Shown here: in pieces, positions 22,861 to 32,876 of the stretch
Layout: every line of letters begins with the position of its first letter
Position numbering within the stretch: position 1 is the stretch's first letter
NCBI GenBank assembly: GCA_015227615.1
Contig: JAALGZ010000066.1
Coordinates: 62,001-126,000 of the forward strand
DNA: 64,000 bases
Reading direction: 5' to 3'
DNA from: Labyrinthula sp. Ha
Taxonomy: Eukaryota; Sar; Bigyra; Labyrinthulida; Labyrinthulaceae
The notes under the pieces: model-generated
What the model saw: only the letters and a program-made list of their open reading frames with translations
Database searches by the model: none
What the model was told of the DNA's origin: nothing
Program-made: the position numbers and the translations under genes

Positions 22861-23339
22861 AGCAGCCGGCAACAAGCTGTAGGCAAGTTGTTTGGAGAAT
22901 TATGCGAATGTCATTGCTGAGAAAGAAAACACCGGGCCTTATGAAAGAGGTATAGTGGCAAATTAGAAAAGAATACTTGAAAGAAGAATGGGGGAAATTG
23001 ACTCAGGATTATGTGGCCTGGTCTAACAAAGTTCCGTTGGATGTTACCGACACTAATAAGAAACGCTACACTGGGACAGGTCTCTATTCTACGTCGAAAG
23101 ATAAAAATAACCCAAAGGACAAAACAATAGAGATGACAGTAAGAGTCAACTACCTTAGGCCAAAGTGGTAGAAGGAAAAGAAAATTTATGCGTCGCTCAA
23201 GTCGCTTGACAAATATAGAGTGTCGGTGTTTAACCCATACTCTGAGGGTAATTGGGCGCCGCTGACGGAGGCGAAAGTTATTTAGGCGCAGAAAAAGGAA
23301 ACGATCACTAGAAGCTCTAGAATAGGAAGACTGTCGGGA

Positions 23340-24197
23340 AAGTTATTTTGCCGACTTTGTTTTTGGAGCGAAAATTGGTCCATATAAATTTAGCGAATAA
23401 ACATGGTTCCTTTGAGGTGGACTTAGCGGAAGCGGCTAAATTCGAATGGAGAATATCCGCCGTTATGCAACGCAAGCAAAGTAATGACACCCCGAGTAAT
23501 AAAATAGTTGAATTAATACGTTCATTTAGGTACAAGTGCATACATTGCCACAGACTCCCTAAAGCGAATAAGACGACTTAGAGATTGGTAACGAGGTTTA
23601 GGGGACCACGCGAGGCCCTAGTCGCAGACCTTTTGCATGTAAATAGTATATGACATATTTTAGTATTGAGGGTTACCTTTAATAGATTTGCCTAACTGAA
23701 GAATACAATGACACTGAATATACAGGCAGTTATAGAAGCGCTTAATAGATTCCCGACAAATTATATATTGGAAGAAGGCTTTATTCTAGTAACGAAAGGC
23801 AGTGTCTTTGGAGAATTCACTAATGACAGCGCTTAGGAAGGAGTCTCGTTTCTCCCAAAGTTTCGCGGTATCTTATGTGAGCTGGAGAAATGGAGAAGTT
23901 GAAGCGGTGAATAAAAAGGTACTGAAATTTCTGAAGAGTTTGGTTAGTGAATACCGGCTTAACAAAGGTGTATAACCCAAGATATTGAATGAGACACAGG
24001 ACACCATGAACAAATTACCCGTGTCTTCACGGAAAATATCCGGTCATAAAAATGCAGCAACAGTATATGAGTTGCTCTTATATGTAAACCCAGAATGCCG
24101 ATATATTGAACCAGCAGGATTTCCGCCGGTGGTGAAAAGAATCAGAAGTGGCAACAGAACTTTGGTTAGTATTGATGATGATGTGTCATATAAATGA
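23340..24197 (+). pseudogene. Integrase of A+ (broken)
   Basis: The zinc-binding part (HINLANKHGS... CIHCHRLPK) is readable at 23,348-23,580. The catalytic core is heavily mutated at 23,590-23,990; the equivalent of the glutamate region reads NGEVEAVNKKVLKFL near 23,890. The tail before the GPY/F module is at 23,985-24,197. The intact homologue is in A- at 52,789-53,577. Confidence 0.8.
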
Positions 24198-24905
24198 AGC
24201 GCCGCTTTTAGGAAGGGCTAGGAGGAATATGAAAGAAAGGTAGCCAAATATGTGAAGTATTAGAAGGTGTTGAATATTAAAAGGAAGAAAACGATAGTGA
24301 ACCCAGGGCTACCTCAATACAATGCGGGATACTGGTGCCCAGTGTCGTCAAAAGGCACTACCAGACAATGCAGCAAGCTAGCACTGGAGTAGTTTGGGCC
24401 GGTACAGATAAGTGAAGTAGTTTCGAAGAATGTGTACAAAATCAAAACACTAGACGGTAAGGTGATGAAAGTACATGGAAATCGGCTATATTTCTACGAG
24501 CCGAGCGGTTTTGTAACATTGGAAGCTCCTAAAAAGGTTTATATCGGAAAACTTAAACATTTAGAAGTAGCAGGTTTTGGCGACATCAGATATGATCCTC
24601 ATTTAACGTAATATGTAATGTAGAGTAAGTGGAGTAGCACTGGTGAGGAATATAATAACTGGGAACCTTTCCAGACAATGTATGAAGATGTGCGAAACAT
24701 TTTGACGGAGAAATTGAGGGCAAAAACACGCAAAACAAATTGGGACATATTGCTTAAAAGGGGCAAACAAGTGCTCATCACAGCGAAACATGCCGTGGAT
24801 ATGGTAATAAGGACAGTGTCGGAATTTAGCAATTGGCATAATTGCTTGTTAAAAGTGAAAACAAAGTTAACACCACATCAGGGTAATGCAGCAGCGGTAA
24901 AATGA
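24198..24905 (+). pseudogene. GPY/F and chromodomain-like modules of A+
   Basis: The GPY/F-like stretch (GPVQISEVVSKNVYKIKTLDG region, 24,395-24,500) is followed by VHGNRLYFYEPSGFV. The chromo-like module spans about 24,560-24,730, with the aromatic segment 'W...EEYNNWEPFQTMYEDV' readable across one stop. Such modules bind methylated histone tails in chromoviral integrases and direct insertion. Confidence 0.7.
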
Positions 24906-25060
24906 TGAACAAAAGCTGAAAAACAGGAAATAAAAAAACTGGTATTAAAATTTGTCACGGACGAATATGAGAAGAAAGGGTTATATTTACCAAATAAGAG
25001 CAGGTCAATGATTCGGTAATAAATCCAGCAGCAATTGGGTCTGCTGAGCCTTTAAGAGAT
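24906..25060 (+). pseudogene. SANT/Myb-like module of A+
   Basis: A three-helix-like segment reads KKLVLKF..DEY....LYLPNKSRSMIR and ends IQQQLG, with two stops inside. It aligns by position and pattern with the clearer SANT-like module in B (41,443-41,590) and with the degenerate one in C. Alone it would not be convincing; the match of position across three families supports it. Confidence 0.5.
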
Positions 25061-25210
25061 AGGAGGGTGTATTGGGACATTGAAAAAGCGCGAAAATCAA
25101 AAGAAAGAGTTAACTGCGTGGACTTTTGTTGCTTGAGACGGTTTTTTAACTACAAACAAGCACTGACGCCTGCAAATGAGGAATTAATAAAATAATTTAC
25201 GCCAAAATAG

Positions 25211-26226
25211 GTGGGAGATTTGGGGAAGCATAGAAAACGGGTCGCAAATTATATCAAGGAATCAATAAAATTATGCAAAAAATTAGCAACATATGGAAAT
25301 ATGATGAAAACAATGGTCACAGTCTTTGAAACAAATGAAAAAACCGAATGGGATGTAGATGGCTTTCAAATAAGATACGAGTGGCACGATGAGCCAACCA
25401 GGAGGCCGAGGGTGTTGACGAACATTCTTCAGCAGATTATGCAGGACGCGAAGTCGTGCTATGTGGTCTCATTTCATGGAGAGATGCAATTTACTATGAT
25501 ACAACACGTGGAATGGATGTTTGAAATATTTTTAGAAGAAAGTGACGTGACAATGAAATGATGAATAGCTCCACCTGAGAAGGTATGGTATGCGCTTAAC
25601 CCGTATAGTGTAAAATGAAACCGAGAGGTGCAAAATTTGCCAGATGTAAAATTGATTTTAGCCGACCCTAATTGGAGAGACGCAGGAGCAAACCTGAAGG
25701 GTGACAGCAAAAAGATGATTATGGACTTCGGAACAAAGGAAATGAGACCTCAGCGTGCGGCAGTATAGTTTCCGCAACAAAATCTGGATCAAACTTTTCA
25801 GTACATGAGGGAAGCCGATCATGAGCCGTTTCTTAGCTGGACGTGTATAAAATGACTCCACAAGGAAAGATATTAGGCGTCTTAGGAAAGTCATTGCAGC
25901 GGTGGGATGAAGCACTATATTTCTTTTAGCGCCGCAATGCCACAAGTTTGGCAAAAGTGAAGGCGCTAAGAGAGCGGGAAGCCATATTAGTCAATTGGGC
26001 AAAATATTAAGTGAAGCTCCTAACGATAAAGAAAGGAACTAAGCGAGCAGTTGGAGATAGAGGGGATGTTGATGGAAGTATTCGCCAAAGCAGGCAAATT
26101 GCAGAAAGGTTGGCTGCAAACCGGGACTCAGGCTGATCCGTATGGGAGAGGAGACTATGAGATGCAGGTGGCGCTTAGAGAGAACGAAGTCTCGCACTTA
26201 TGGGAAGAGGGGGATGTATCGATTTA
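25211..26226 (+). pseudogene. MT-A70 methyltransferase domain of A+ (broken)
   Basis: The DPPW-equivalent catalytic motif reads LILADPNWRDAG near 25,650. The C-terminal ELF box region is degraded but recognisable (MEVFAKAGKLQKGWLQTGTQ near 26,065-26,130). The frame ends at a TAA at 26,224-26,226 that lies inside the first bases of the 3' LTR. The fold is that of N6-adenine methyltransferases of the IME4/METTL3 type; several stops make this copy inactive. Confidence 0.8.
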
Positions 26227-26476
26227 AAGTATAAATTAGTTAGTATTTTATTATGTGCTCTATGGCCTAGAAGATAAGTTCTGATTGGTTAGTGAATATG
26301 ATCACAAGAGTCATAATTACAATCAAACATAATGAAGAAAAGTAAAAATACAAAGTAAAAGATTAACTCGGAATGATTACGAATAGAACAAAGACTAAAA
26401 TTAAACAAGAATGAGAGCACTTAAGAACAGGCGCAACACCCTATCTGTTTGAAGAAACACATACCAAACAGATCTA
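26215..26476 (+). repeat. 3' LTR of A+
   Basis: It begins tgtatcgat after the purine tract gggaagaggggga (26,201-26,214) and ends near 'cagatcta'. It keeps the landmarks 'agagtcata' and 'gtttgaa...cataccaaa' of the 5' LTR but is clearly more diverged than the A- LTRs. Confidence 0.75.
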
Positions 26477-26639
26477 CAACAAAAAACAACAGAAATAAAA
26501 ACAAAAGAGGAGGATAATAAATACTGAAAGGTCAATATTGTAGGTTAGCAGATTGAGTCTATTTTTAACGAAGCAAGTAAAAAGGATTTTTATTCTACGC
26601 GTACTCCTAGTCAGTACAAGATTTCCAAACCGTACTGAA

Positions 26640-26927
26640 CCACGCTCATCAGGGCAAAGAAAACAAAAATTCGAAGAAACGTTATTACCCAGGACAACCT
26701 TCTTCTTCATAATATGAAGGTTCTCCTGAGAGCAAAAAGAGGAAAAATGAAACAGATCACAAGACGAAGGTTCTTAGATGTCGTCTGTTCTCATTCTACG
26801 TACCCTAGTAGGCAGTCTGCAATTTTTTACGATGTACTTTAGTCTCTTTTTCCGAAGTCAAAGAAGATTGAGCTGTTTGGCACGAGGAGGAATGTCAGAC
26901 CCAATTGGATGACCATTGAAGAATAGA
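26640..26927 (+). pseudogene. MT-A70 relic E (C-terminal half), just downstream of A+
   Basis: One frame reads through successive METTL3-like blocks: a KKTKIRRNVI-type segment, then LLLHNMKVLLRAKRG (the 'LxHxKExxLxGxKG' block), then a DVV..HST..SRQS..FYDVL block, and finally KKIELFGTRRNVRPNWMTI. It ends with a TAG at 26,925-26,927. One internal TAG (about 26,844) and lost key residues show it is dead. It is closer to METTL3 than families A-C at the C-terminal box. A purine tract 'aaaggaaacggga' followed by TGTTACGG lies near 27,095-27,110 and could be the start of its own 3' LTR. Confidence 0.7.
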
Positions 26928-27815
26928 TACTAGAATCTGAAGCCTTAGAAATGGCAGTGTTTATTGAAAGTCTACTAAAGATTATTTTTTCCTGAATTTA
27001 GTTTCATTAAAGGAGCTGTGAAGAAGGAAGTTGGAGTTGGAGCAGCTCCCTTACAACGTTAGGCTTAAGGGATTAGTGAATATTCAAAAGGAAACGGGAT
27101 GTTACGGTATAACTCCCCTTTTATGAATATCTCTTATGTAGTTTATTTATATTTCGTTATTACATTTACACCATGCCACGTCATTGGTTACACAGTGGTT
27201 GAGTACACAATTAAGTATTAAGTATTACGAAAAGGGAACATAAAGACTATATTTTTACGTTTACCTCTACACGACTGCTACTCGGCCGCATCTAGAAAAG
27301 AATATATTTACTGGACGAAAAACTCTCAATAGGGAATAGGAATTAAAGGTGCACCACCAGGAAAAGTAAAACGACAATACAGGAAAAAGGCCCAACGAAA
27401 TAAAAATAAACGAATATTGACGAGACAAACAAGGCAAAGGGAGCTAAAAGATAAACAGAGCTAAGCAGGAAAACTCAAAACTAAAAGAAAAGTAGTTTAG
27501 AAATGAACAAAACAAAATTAAACTGGGTTTTTAAGTTGCCTGGCCATAGAAAAAATCAGAAGTAATAATCGTTAAATAGTAAAAAAAGTTTCGAAGAAAA
27601 CATATTTCTTAATTGAACGAATAAAAGGATAAAATATTTCTTTTTCAAGCTGGCTCTTAAGAAATATGAGAATTAATTAGGGCAAGTAAAAATACAAAAA
27701 CAATAACAAACGCAAGAGAAAGGATCAGTTCATCTTAGTAAGGCTAAATGGTTTTAAGTACAGGACATAATCCAAACAAACACTCATATTCAACTCTAAG
27801 ACATTAATAATCTCA
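26928..27815. other. Gene-free stretch, possible LTR remnant
   Basis: Apart from the putative purine tract and LTR start (about 27,095-27,110) I see no gene. The rest, up to the kinase stop codon, is A-rich on the + strand. Confidence 0.4.
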
Positions 27816-28904
27816 CTATGACATCATTTCTATTCTCTCCATGATTTCTTTACGTGCAAAGTTAAATTCTTCCATTACTCCTTCGGTACCTTCGGCGAGA
27901 AAAAAGGCCCAGGCGTCCTTCCACATAGCAAAAGTTTTTTTCTTCAACATTTCTTCTGCGTCTGGCCTCTTGTCAGGTCGAATATTGATCATTGACATAA
28001 TTGTACCCTCAAATTTTTTACATATATCTTTGGAAACTTCATTGCCAAAAGGATAGAACCTTTCCTCTTTCAAATTCATTAACGTGTAAGCCTTATATCC
28101 GTTTGAGAATGGGACAAACAAGGATGAGAAAATGTTCGTACCTTCCCCTCTGAGCCAATAATACTGCGTAATTCCTAGACTAAATACGTCCAAGGAATAT
28201 GAAAGTTCATACTTACTATGTTGAAGTTCTGGTGCTACAAAGGGACAAGTACCAGTGAAACTGTCACGCTGGCGCTTATATGAGGATAAAGTTTGCAACG
28301 TAGAGCAAAACCCAAAATCAACAAGTTTTGGTACTCCTTCAAATGATATTAGTATGTTGTCTGGCTTTACGTCTGCATGAACCAAAGACTTTTTGTTGAT
28401 ATGCTCCAAGGCCATAAGAATTGCAGAAGAAGCGTAGAATATAACCTCAACGGGCCACGCATGGATTTCTGCGAATGGCAATTTATACGACTTCTTAGTT
28501 TCTCCACTATGCTGAGATGAACGAGGATCTTTGAAGAAATGCTTCACTAAAGTTAAATCACGAAGAGTTCCAGCGCAACGTTCCATAGTAAAGAAAGTGG
28601 CAAAATGAAGCGTACATGATTTAATAATGTGGATAATAAATGGATCTTCCTTAAACTGCAGGAGGGCTGAAATTTCATTTTGTATACTCAACCTTTGCTC
28701 GGTAGGTGTATTTATATTCCGTTGATCTTTTGAAAACTTCTTTTTTAGTTTTTTAACAAGGAAGCTACTGTAACCCCCTGCGCTTTTCAAAGCTACTGAC
28801 TGTTTTCCCTTTTTTCTCGGTTCCACGATATAAACGTTGCCCCATCCTTCATGTAATCTCTTTGAAATAAACATATTATCCCACAAGAGAAATAAATTCA
28901 TCAT
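27816..28904 (-). CDS. Protein kinase (Ser/Thr type), 362 aa
   Basis: This single intronless ORF starts at tandem ATGs (28,899-28,904) and ends with TAG followed in frame by TGA and TAA. Kinase landmarks in order: a minimal glycine loop EGWGNVYIV (residues 19-27), VALK with Lys40, a helix-C glutamate near 77, the catalytic loop HADVKPDNIL (176-185; HAD in place of HRD), DFG at 197-199, APE at 224-226, and DVFSLGI (239-245). Lys, Asp and Asn of the active site are present, so activity is likely. The protein is nearly all kinase domain, with no membrane segment or extra domain. The substrate is unknown. The palindrome gggccatatggcc lies 36 bp upstream of the start. Confidence 0.93.
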   Translation of the reverse strand: MMNLFLLWDNMFISKRLHEGWGNVYIVEPRKKGKQSVALKSAGGYSSFLVKKLKKKFSKDQRNINTPTEQRLSIQNEISALLQFKEDPFIIHIIKSCTLHFATFFTMERCAGTLRDLTLVKHFFKDPRSSQHSGETKKSYKLPFAEIHAWPVEVIFYASSAILMALEHINKKSLVHADVKPDNILISFEGVPKLVDFGFCSTLQTLSSYKRQRDSFTGTCPFVAPELQHSKYELSYSLDVFSLGITQYYWLRGEGTNIFSSLFVPFSNGYKAYTLMNLKEERFYPFGNEVSKDICKKFEGTIMSMINIRPDKRPDAEEMLKKKTFAMWKDAWAFFLAEGTEGVMEEFNFARKEIMERIEMMS

Positions 28905-28940
28905 TTGTTCAATTTCTCTTTCGATTGAAATAGTGTATAT

Positions 28941-28953
28941 GGGCCATATGGCC
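28941..28953. promoter_or_regulatory. GGGCCATATGGCC palindrome upstream of the kinase gene
   Basis: The perfect 13-base near-palindrome lies 36 bp before the kinase ATG. The same sequence is 231 bp upstream of the membrane-protein gene and its duplicate. 'gataat/attatc' inverted pairs follow in both places. A shared regulatory element or a shared repeat remnant are both possible. Confidence 0.35.
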
Positions 28954-29201
28954 TATGATTATTTTGGGGTGATGATGGAATGAAAAATAATTCACTGATA
29001 AAATATTGATAATATATAGATTTTTTACAGTTATTGATACTGATATTATCAATATGGTATTATTGATAATTTCAAATTATTAACTGATATATTAAGTGAC
29101 ATAATAAACACCATTTGAACATCTTCATTGTTAAAAATATCCCTCGTTATTCATTGACAATTTACCATTTCAAATAGATATATGATTTAATAAGAGCTAT
29201 G

Positions 29202-29319
29202 CGTGTTTAACGAGAGAGTTTTGACGTGAGTTTTTCAGCAAAAGTTCTCTCTTTATCTCGCAAACCAAGTATTTCGGTAAAATCCTTCTCGAGAAGCTTT
29301 TGTTATCTCGATAAACACG
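29202..29319. repeat. Palindromic MITE-like repeat M2, copy 1
   Basis: The ends read cgtgtttaacgag and ctcgataaacacg, forming inverted termini around about 118 bp. Internally 'aaccaagtatttcggtaaaa' and 'tccttctcgagaag' match the copy at 50,209-50,335. There is no coding capacity. Confidence 0.6.
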
Positions 29320-29462
29320 ATTAATAAGAATAATGAATAGTCGCTTCGGTTTTAATTATGAATAAAAGAATTGGAATATTGACAATTATCAAATATTCCA
29401 GATAATATTCTGACTATCAATTAATTATCAAAATGAAGGTAGACTATACTGTATAATAGGGT

Positions 29463-29587
29463 TTCTTATCGAGTTTACCGTTAACTATCGGAATTTTAAA
29501 CATTTAAACTCTGCCTACCGTTATTAACGGTAGGAGATCCTTAACGCATCAGAAATTGACGGAAATTTCCGTTAAGTACGATGAGAA
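29463..29587. repeat. Palindromic MITE-like repeat M1, copy 2
   Basis: It has the same inverted ends as copy 1 (ttcttatcgagttta / taagtacgatgagaa) and the internal palindromes ctaccgttattaacggtag and gaaatttc. Its right flank (29,588 to about 29,780) matches the left flank of copy 1 in reverse complement, so the whole unit is inverted relative to 5,690-6,046. Confidence 0.65.
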
Positions 29588-30018
29588 CGATAGCTTTTGG
29601 GGTTCCCAAGAATCTTTAAAAATTTAATATTTTGTCCCAAATCATATCTCCATAATATATTATGCTTAAATTCTTCTTGCAAAGGAAGAAAATTGAAGAA
29701 AAAGCTAACTCAGAAGTAGATTTAACGTAGACTCAACATCATGTGCAAGCTGTTTGATATGAATTTCTTCCTACGATAACTAGCTTTATTTTAACCTTTC
29801 TTAAAGGTTTTTGTAATGGAAACTTCTTTTCTGCTTAAAAGTTATCTACATCATAAAATCCGTGAAATTAGACGACTCAATTAACATAATGTACTCTTGC
29901 TATCGAAGCTCTTCTGTTTCTGTTGTTCTGCTAATATTGAGTCTGCTTACTACCTAACTTCCTTCTGCTTCTCTGATTCTTCATTATTTTGTCCGAGAAA
30001 TTTCTTCGTTGTTCATTA

Positions 30019-30180
30019 CTACAAGTTTCGGGCGTTCTTCTTTTTCACCACTAAGGGTTCCTTCGTTTCACCCTTGGCTGTAAACCCTTTTCCAGCAGTT
30101 GCTGAGAGGTTATCCAACTTCAAAATTATGTTTCTTATTTCTTCCATGAAAAAGTAATTTAGGAACACTTCATTATTCAT
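30019..30180 (-). CDS. Short unrecognised ORF (53 codons; open frame reaches 30,258)
   Basis: From ATG at 30,178-30,180 to a TAG at 30,019-30,021. The reading frame is open upstream to 30,258 and reads like protein, with segments such as SSFRAEIEKTSRVNAEYVSM and MEEIRNIILKLDNL. The helix-rich, polar character suggests a coiled-coil or Gag-like fragment. It lies between the M1 repeat and the B' LTR; no function is assigned. Confidence 0.3.
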   Translation of the reverse strand: MNNEVFLNYFFMEEIRNIILKLDNLSATAGKGFTAKGETKEPLVVKKKNARNL

Positions 30181-30676
30181 CGACACATACTCAGCATTTA
30201 CCCTTGAAGTTTTTTCAATCTCAGCTCGAAATGAACTTCTATTGAATAGAGAAATATTCTAAGTACCTTTTCTAAATACTTTTAAGGGATTAATTCTAGT
30301 TTCTGAAACAGCAAACAGATGAAAAAAAATATAGTAAACACCTTGGCTCTACCGAAAATTTTGCATAATCTTTATGTTAAAATGCACTTATCTTGGCACA
30401 GACCTCTTTTACATTAACTAGTTAATATCGTTGAAAAGGCATCTTAATTTCACATGCACTTATAAAACAAAGCTTAATATTTTTATGTGAAGTTAAGTAT
30501 AAATTGTTTAGTTTCTAAAATTTAAAAGTCAAAACAAATTTTTACAAATGAATTTAACCAGTAGTTTCTTCATGATTTAGACTCCCTCGTACCCTTTACT
30601 CTTGATCAAATTTGTGTACCAAGTTTTGTCATTCCTTTATCTTGTAACTTTCTTACCCTGTATATTGTTAGGACCT

Positions 30677-31146
30677 TGTTGAGATAAGTTAGTTTTTGGT
30701 TTGTAAATCTCGAAGAAGAAGCTGATGTTGTAATCTCTAGTAAATGAAATATAGTGATAGAAGTGAGTTGAGTGAGTGAGGTATATCTAAACTTTTGTTG
30801 AGAACCAAGCGGAGATCTTGTGGGTAATGAGGGGCTTGTGTAAAATTCATATTTAATTAAACGCAGTTGTATTTATAAGAAGTGGATATCATTGATGATT
30901 GAATAAATCGTTGGTAATGTCATATTGAAATAAAACGAAAAAGAAAAGAAAGTGATGATGTGTTCTGGTGAAATACAGTTAAGAGAATGATCGAACAAAA
31001 ACTGTAGTTTATTAAATATCGCTTTTCATAAGTTTGTTAAGTCTTAAATAATTATTAGAGGAACTCTATAAGAGCTTAGAAAACCAAGAAGAAAAGGGAG
31101 TTATTAAAAAATAATAAGTTTAATTGAGAACTAGACGTACTCAATA
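30677..31146 (+). repeat. 5' LTR of B'
   Basis: It starts tgttgagataagttag and ends '...gacgtactcaata', followed by the palindrome aatattggatccaatatt, as in B. It is clearly similar to, but more diverged and longer than, the LTRs of B. Confidence 0.85.
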
Positions 31147-31188
31147 TTGGATCCAATATTTGTATAAACAGTTCGAATTATAATATTT

Positions 31189-32580
31189 ATGGAAAAAGTT
31201 AATAAAAACAGAAGTGAGCCGCCGATTCTAAGATCGGAAAATGGTAAAAAATCTGGAGGAATGGTGGTTGCAGAAATCAGTTCTAGGAATGTAATCTCCC
31301 TAGATAAAGAAACTCTTCAGGAGTTGAATCAGGTTTCGATTGAGGAAATTAGTAGCCAAATTAACCTGTGGAATAATATTGAGGTATATAAAAGTGTCTC
31401 TGATCTAGAATAAAATACGAAAACCCCGGATCATGTGGAGGTGACCCATGAAAGTTGGGAGCAGCTTCAGCAAACTTATGAATCGTAGCAGCTCCAAATG
31501 AGTACATTAATCCAATAGGTGAAGGCCAACTTCCCTAAAGAAAATAGCGGGAAAGTTAGGAAGAATCTTTTTGGAGTTAGAGTCAGAGAGAAAAGTAAAT
31601 CCAGACTGCAGGATGGAGGAGAATCAGATTCTGAGAGCAGTGACCAGTCAGCATCATTATTTAGCTCTGTTGACTCAGACCCAAACTTAAGGAATACAAG
31701 TGTCTTGAGAGAAGGTGAAAGTAAGCGAGAAATGGAGGAAAAATACAAGGGAAAACCTTTTATACAATCCCTGGAACACAGCAAGGTAGTTGCTTTCCTA
31801 GAGGAATTTCAGGTGTATGAAACTAAAGTGGTCAAAGGAAGACTGAACTTACCTTATGCCGATATTTCTCTGTGTATTAGTAACCAGCTGTAGGTAATGT
31901 TGCAAGATGAGGGAGACAGTGTTATGCAAAGGGGGTCTGTAAGAAAGTGCCTCAACAACATTAACAAGCTACAAAACAAAGGAAAAGAAAAAAAATACCG
32001 ATGAGGAAAGTTGAAATCTTGGCATGGACTAATAAGTGTACGCCTATGAATTCTATGACCCGTTTTTTAAGACAAATTAGGGATATGATGAGGGGAATCA
32101 GGTGGGAGACTAAGTCAATAGAAAAGGAGTTTTGTTTAAAGTGATCGAGAAATTGCCTTTAGAATTTGGACCAGGAAATGCAAAGAAAACCCAGTCGATA
32201 GAGAAGTGAAAGACAGTGAAAAAGTCGAGGGGAAGTTTGAATAAAGTGACCATAGTGATATCGGAGTGGGATCTGCTAAGTCCTGTTTTAAAATTTCTGG
32301 CTGATAAATCAACAAAAACTAAAATCAAACCCAGTTTGAAGTCTGATTCAGCCTTAAAAGAGCGTCCATAATATTTTCGAGGAAAGTCAAACCCCTCGGA
32401 CGGGATAAGAAGAGCGACTTTGGAAGGTGGATCTGTAAAATATCTCCTGTAAAAACCTAGTCTAAGGAAAAAAGGAAGCAATATGGTATGGACCATAACC
32501 TGTACCTCTTTTGCCACACCAGTAACCACCGATTTGATTACTGCAAGTTGGTTAAACAACAGGATGCAAAGAAGTCAAAG
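31189..32580 (+). pseudogene. Gag of B' (broken)
   Basis: It starts MEKVNKNRSEPPILRS, the same N-terminus as B. It includes a Ser/Asp-rich acidic patch and the segment EEKYKGKPFIQSLEHSKV. Here the frame runs unbroken through the point where B shifts frame (B 36,817-36,830), showing that the shift in B is a derived change. Stops at 31,411-31,413 and 31,891-31,893 and later frameshifts inactivate it. The zinc-knuckle remnant lies near 32,505-32,545. Confidence 0.8.
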
Positions 32581-32876
32581 GGGTAAATGGGATTGAAAAG
32601 GAGGCGAGTAACAACGAGAAAGTGAAGACAGGAGAAAGTGGTTCGGAAGATGACGAATCTTTATTTGTAGGTGTAATCGAAGTATTGGATATCAAAGAGG
32701 AGTATGAAAAAGAGGTGGGGAACTTCATGGTGGGATCTCTAAATCATGTGGATTTAGGGAGAAGCTCTGGTTGAAGATGAGTTTGGGGTAGGGGAGATTT
32801 AGGAAAGCCGCATTTAATAGATCAAAAAGTGCATCAGTACCTAAAAAGTAATTAAAAGAAAAAAAAATCATCTGAA

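Larger units (their letters stand above)
16971..26476 (+). mobile_element. Retroelement A+ : decayed Ty3-like LTR retrotransposon with C-terminal MT-A70 domain
   Basis: The element is bounded by LTRs of about 280 and 262 bp that begin TGTATCGAT. Domain order is Gag, retropepsin (DSGAD), RT, RNase H, integrase, GPY/F module, chromo-like, SANT-like, MT-A70, then a purine tract (gggaagaggggga) and the 3' LTR. All three stop codons interrupt the reading frame many times, and frameshifts are present, so it is dead. Most stops in the Gag half are shared with A-, so they predate the duplication. The 5' and 3' LTRs are visibly more diverged from each other than the two LTRs of A- are. Confidence 0.92.

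Noticed and set aside
17477-26000. Alternative genetic code (TAA/TAG as Gln) to explain in-frame stops
   Set aside because: All three stop codons occur, often at Trp positions, frameshifts are also present, and host ORFs end normally in TAA or TAG.
29897-30157. 86-codon + strand ORF
   Set aside because: The Phe/Ser-rich translation looks like antisense to the more protein-like minus-strand frame at 30,019-30,258.
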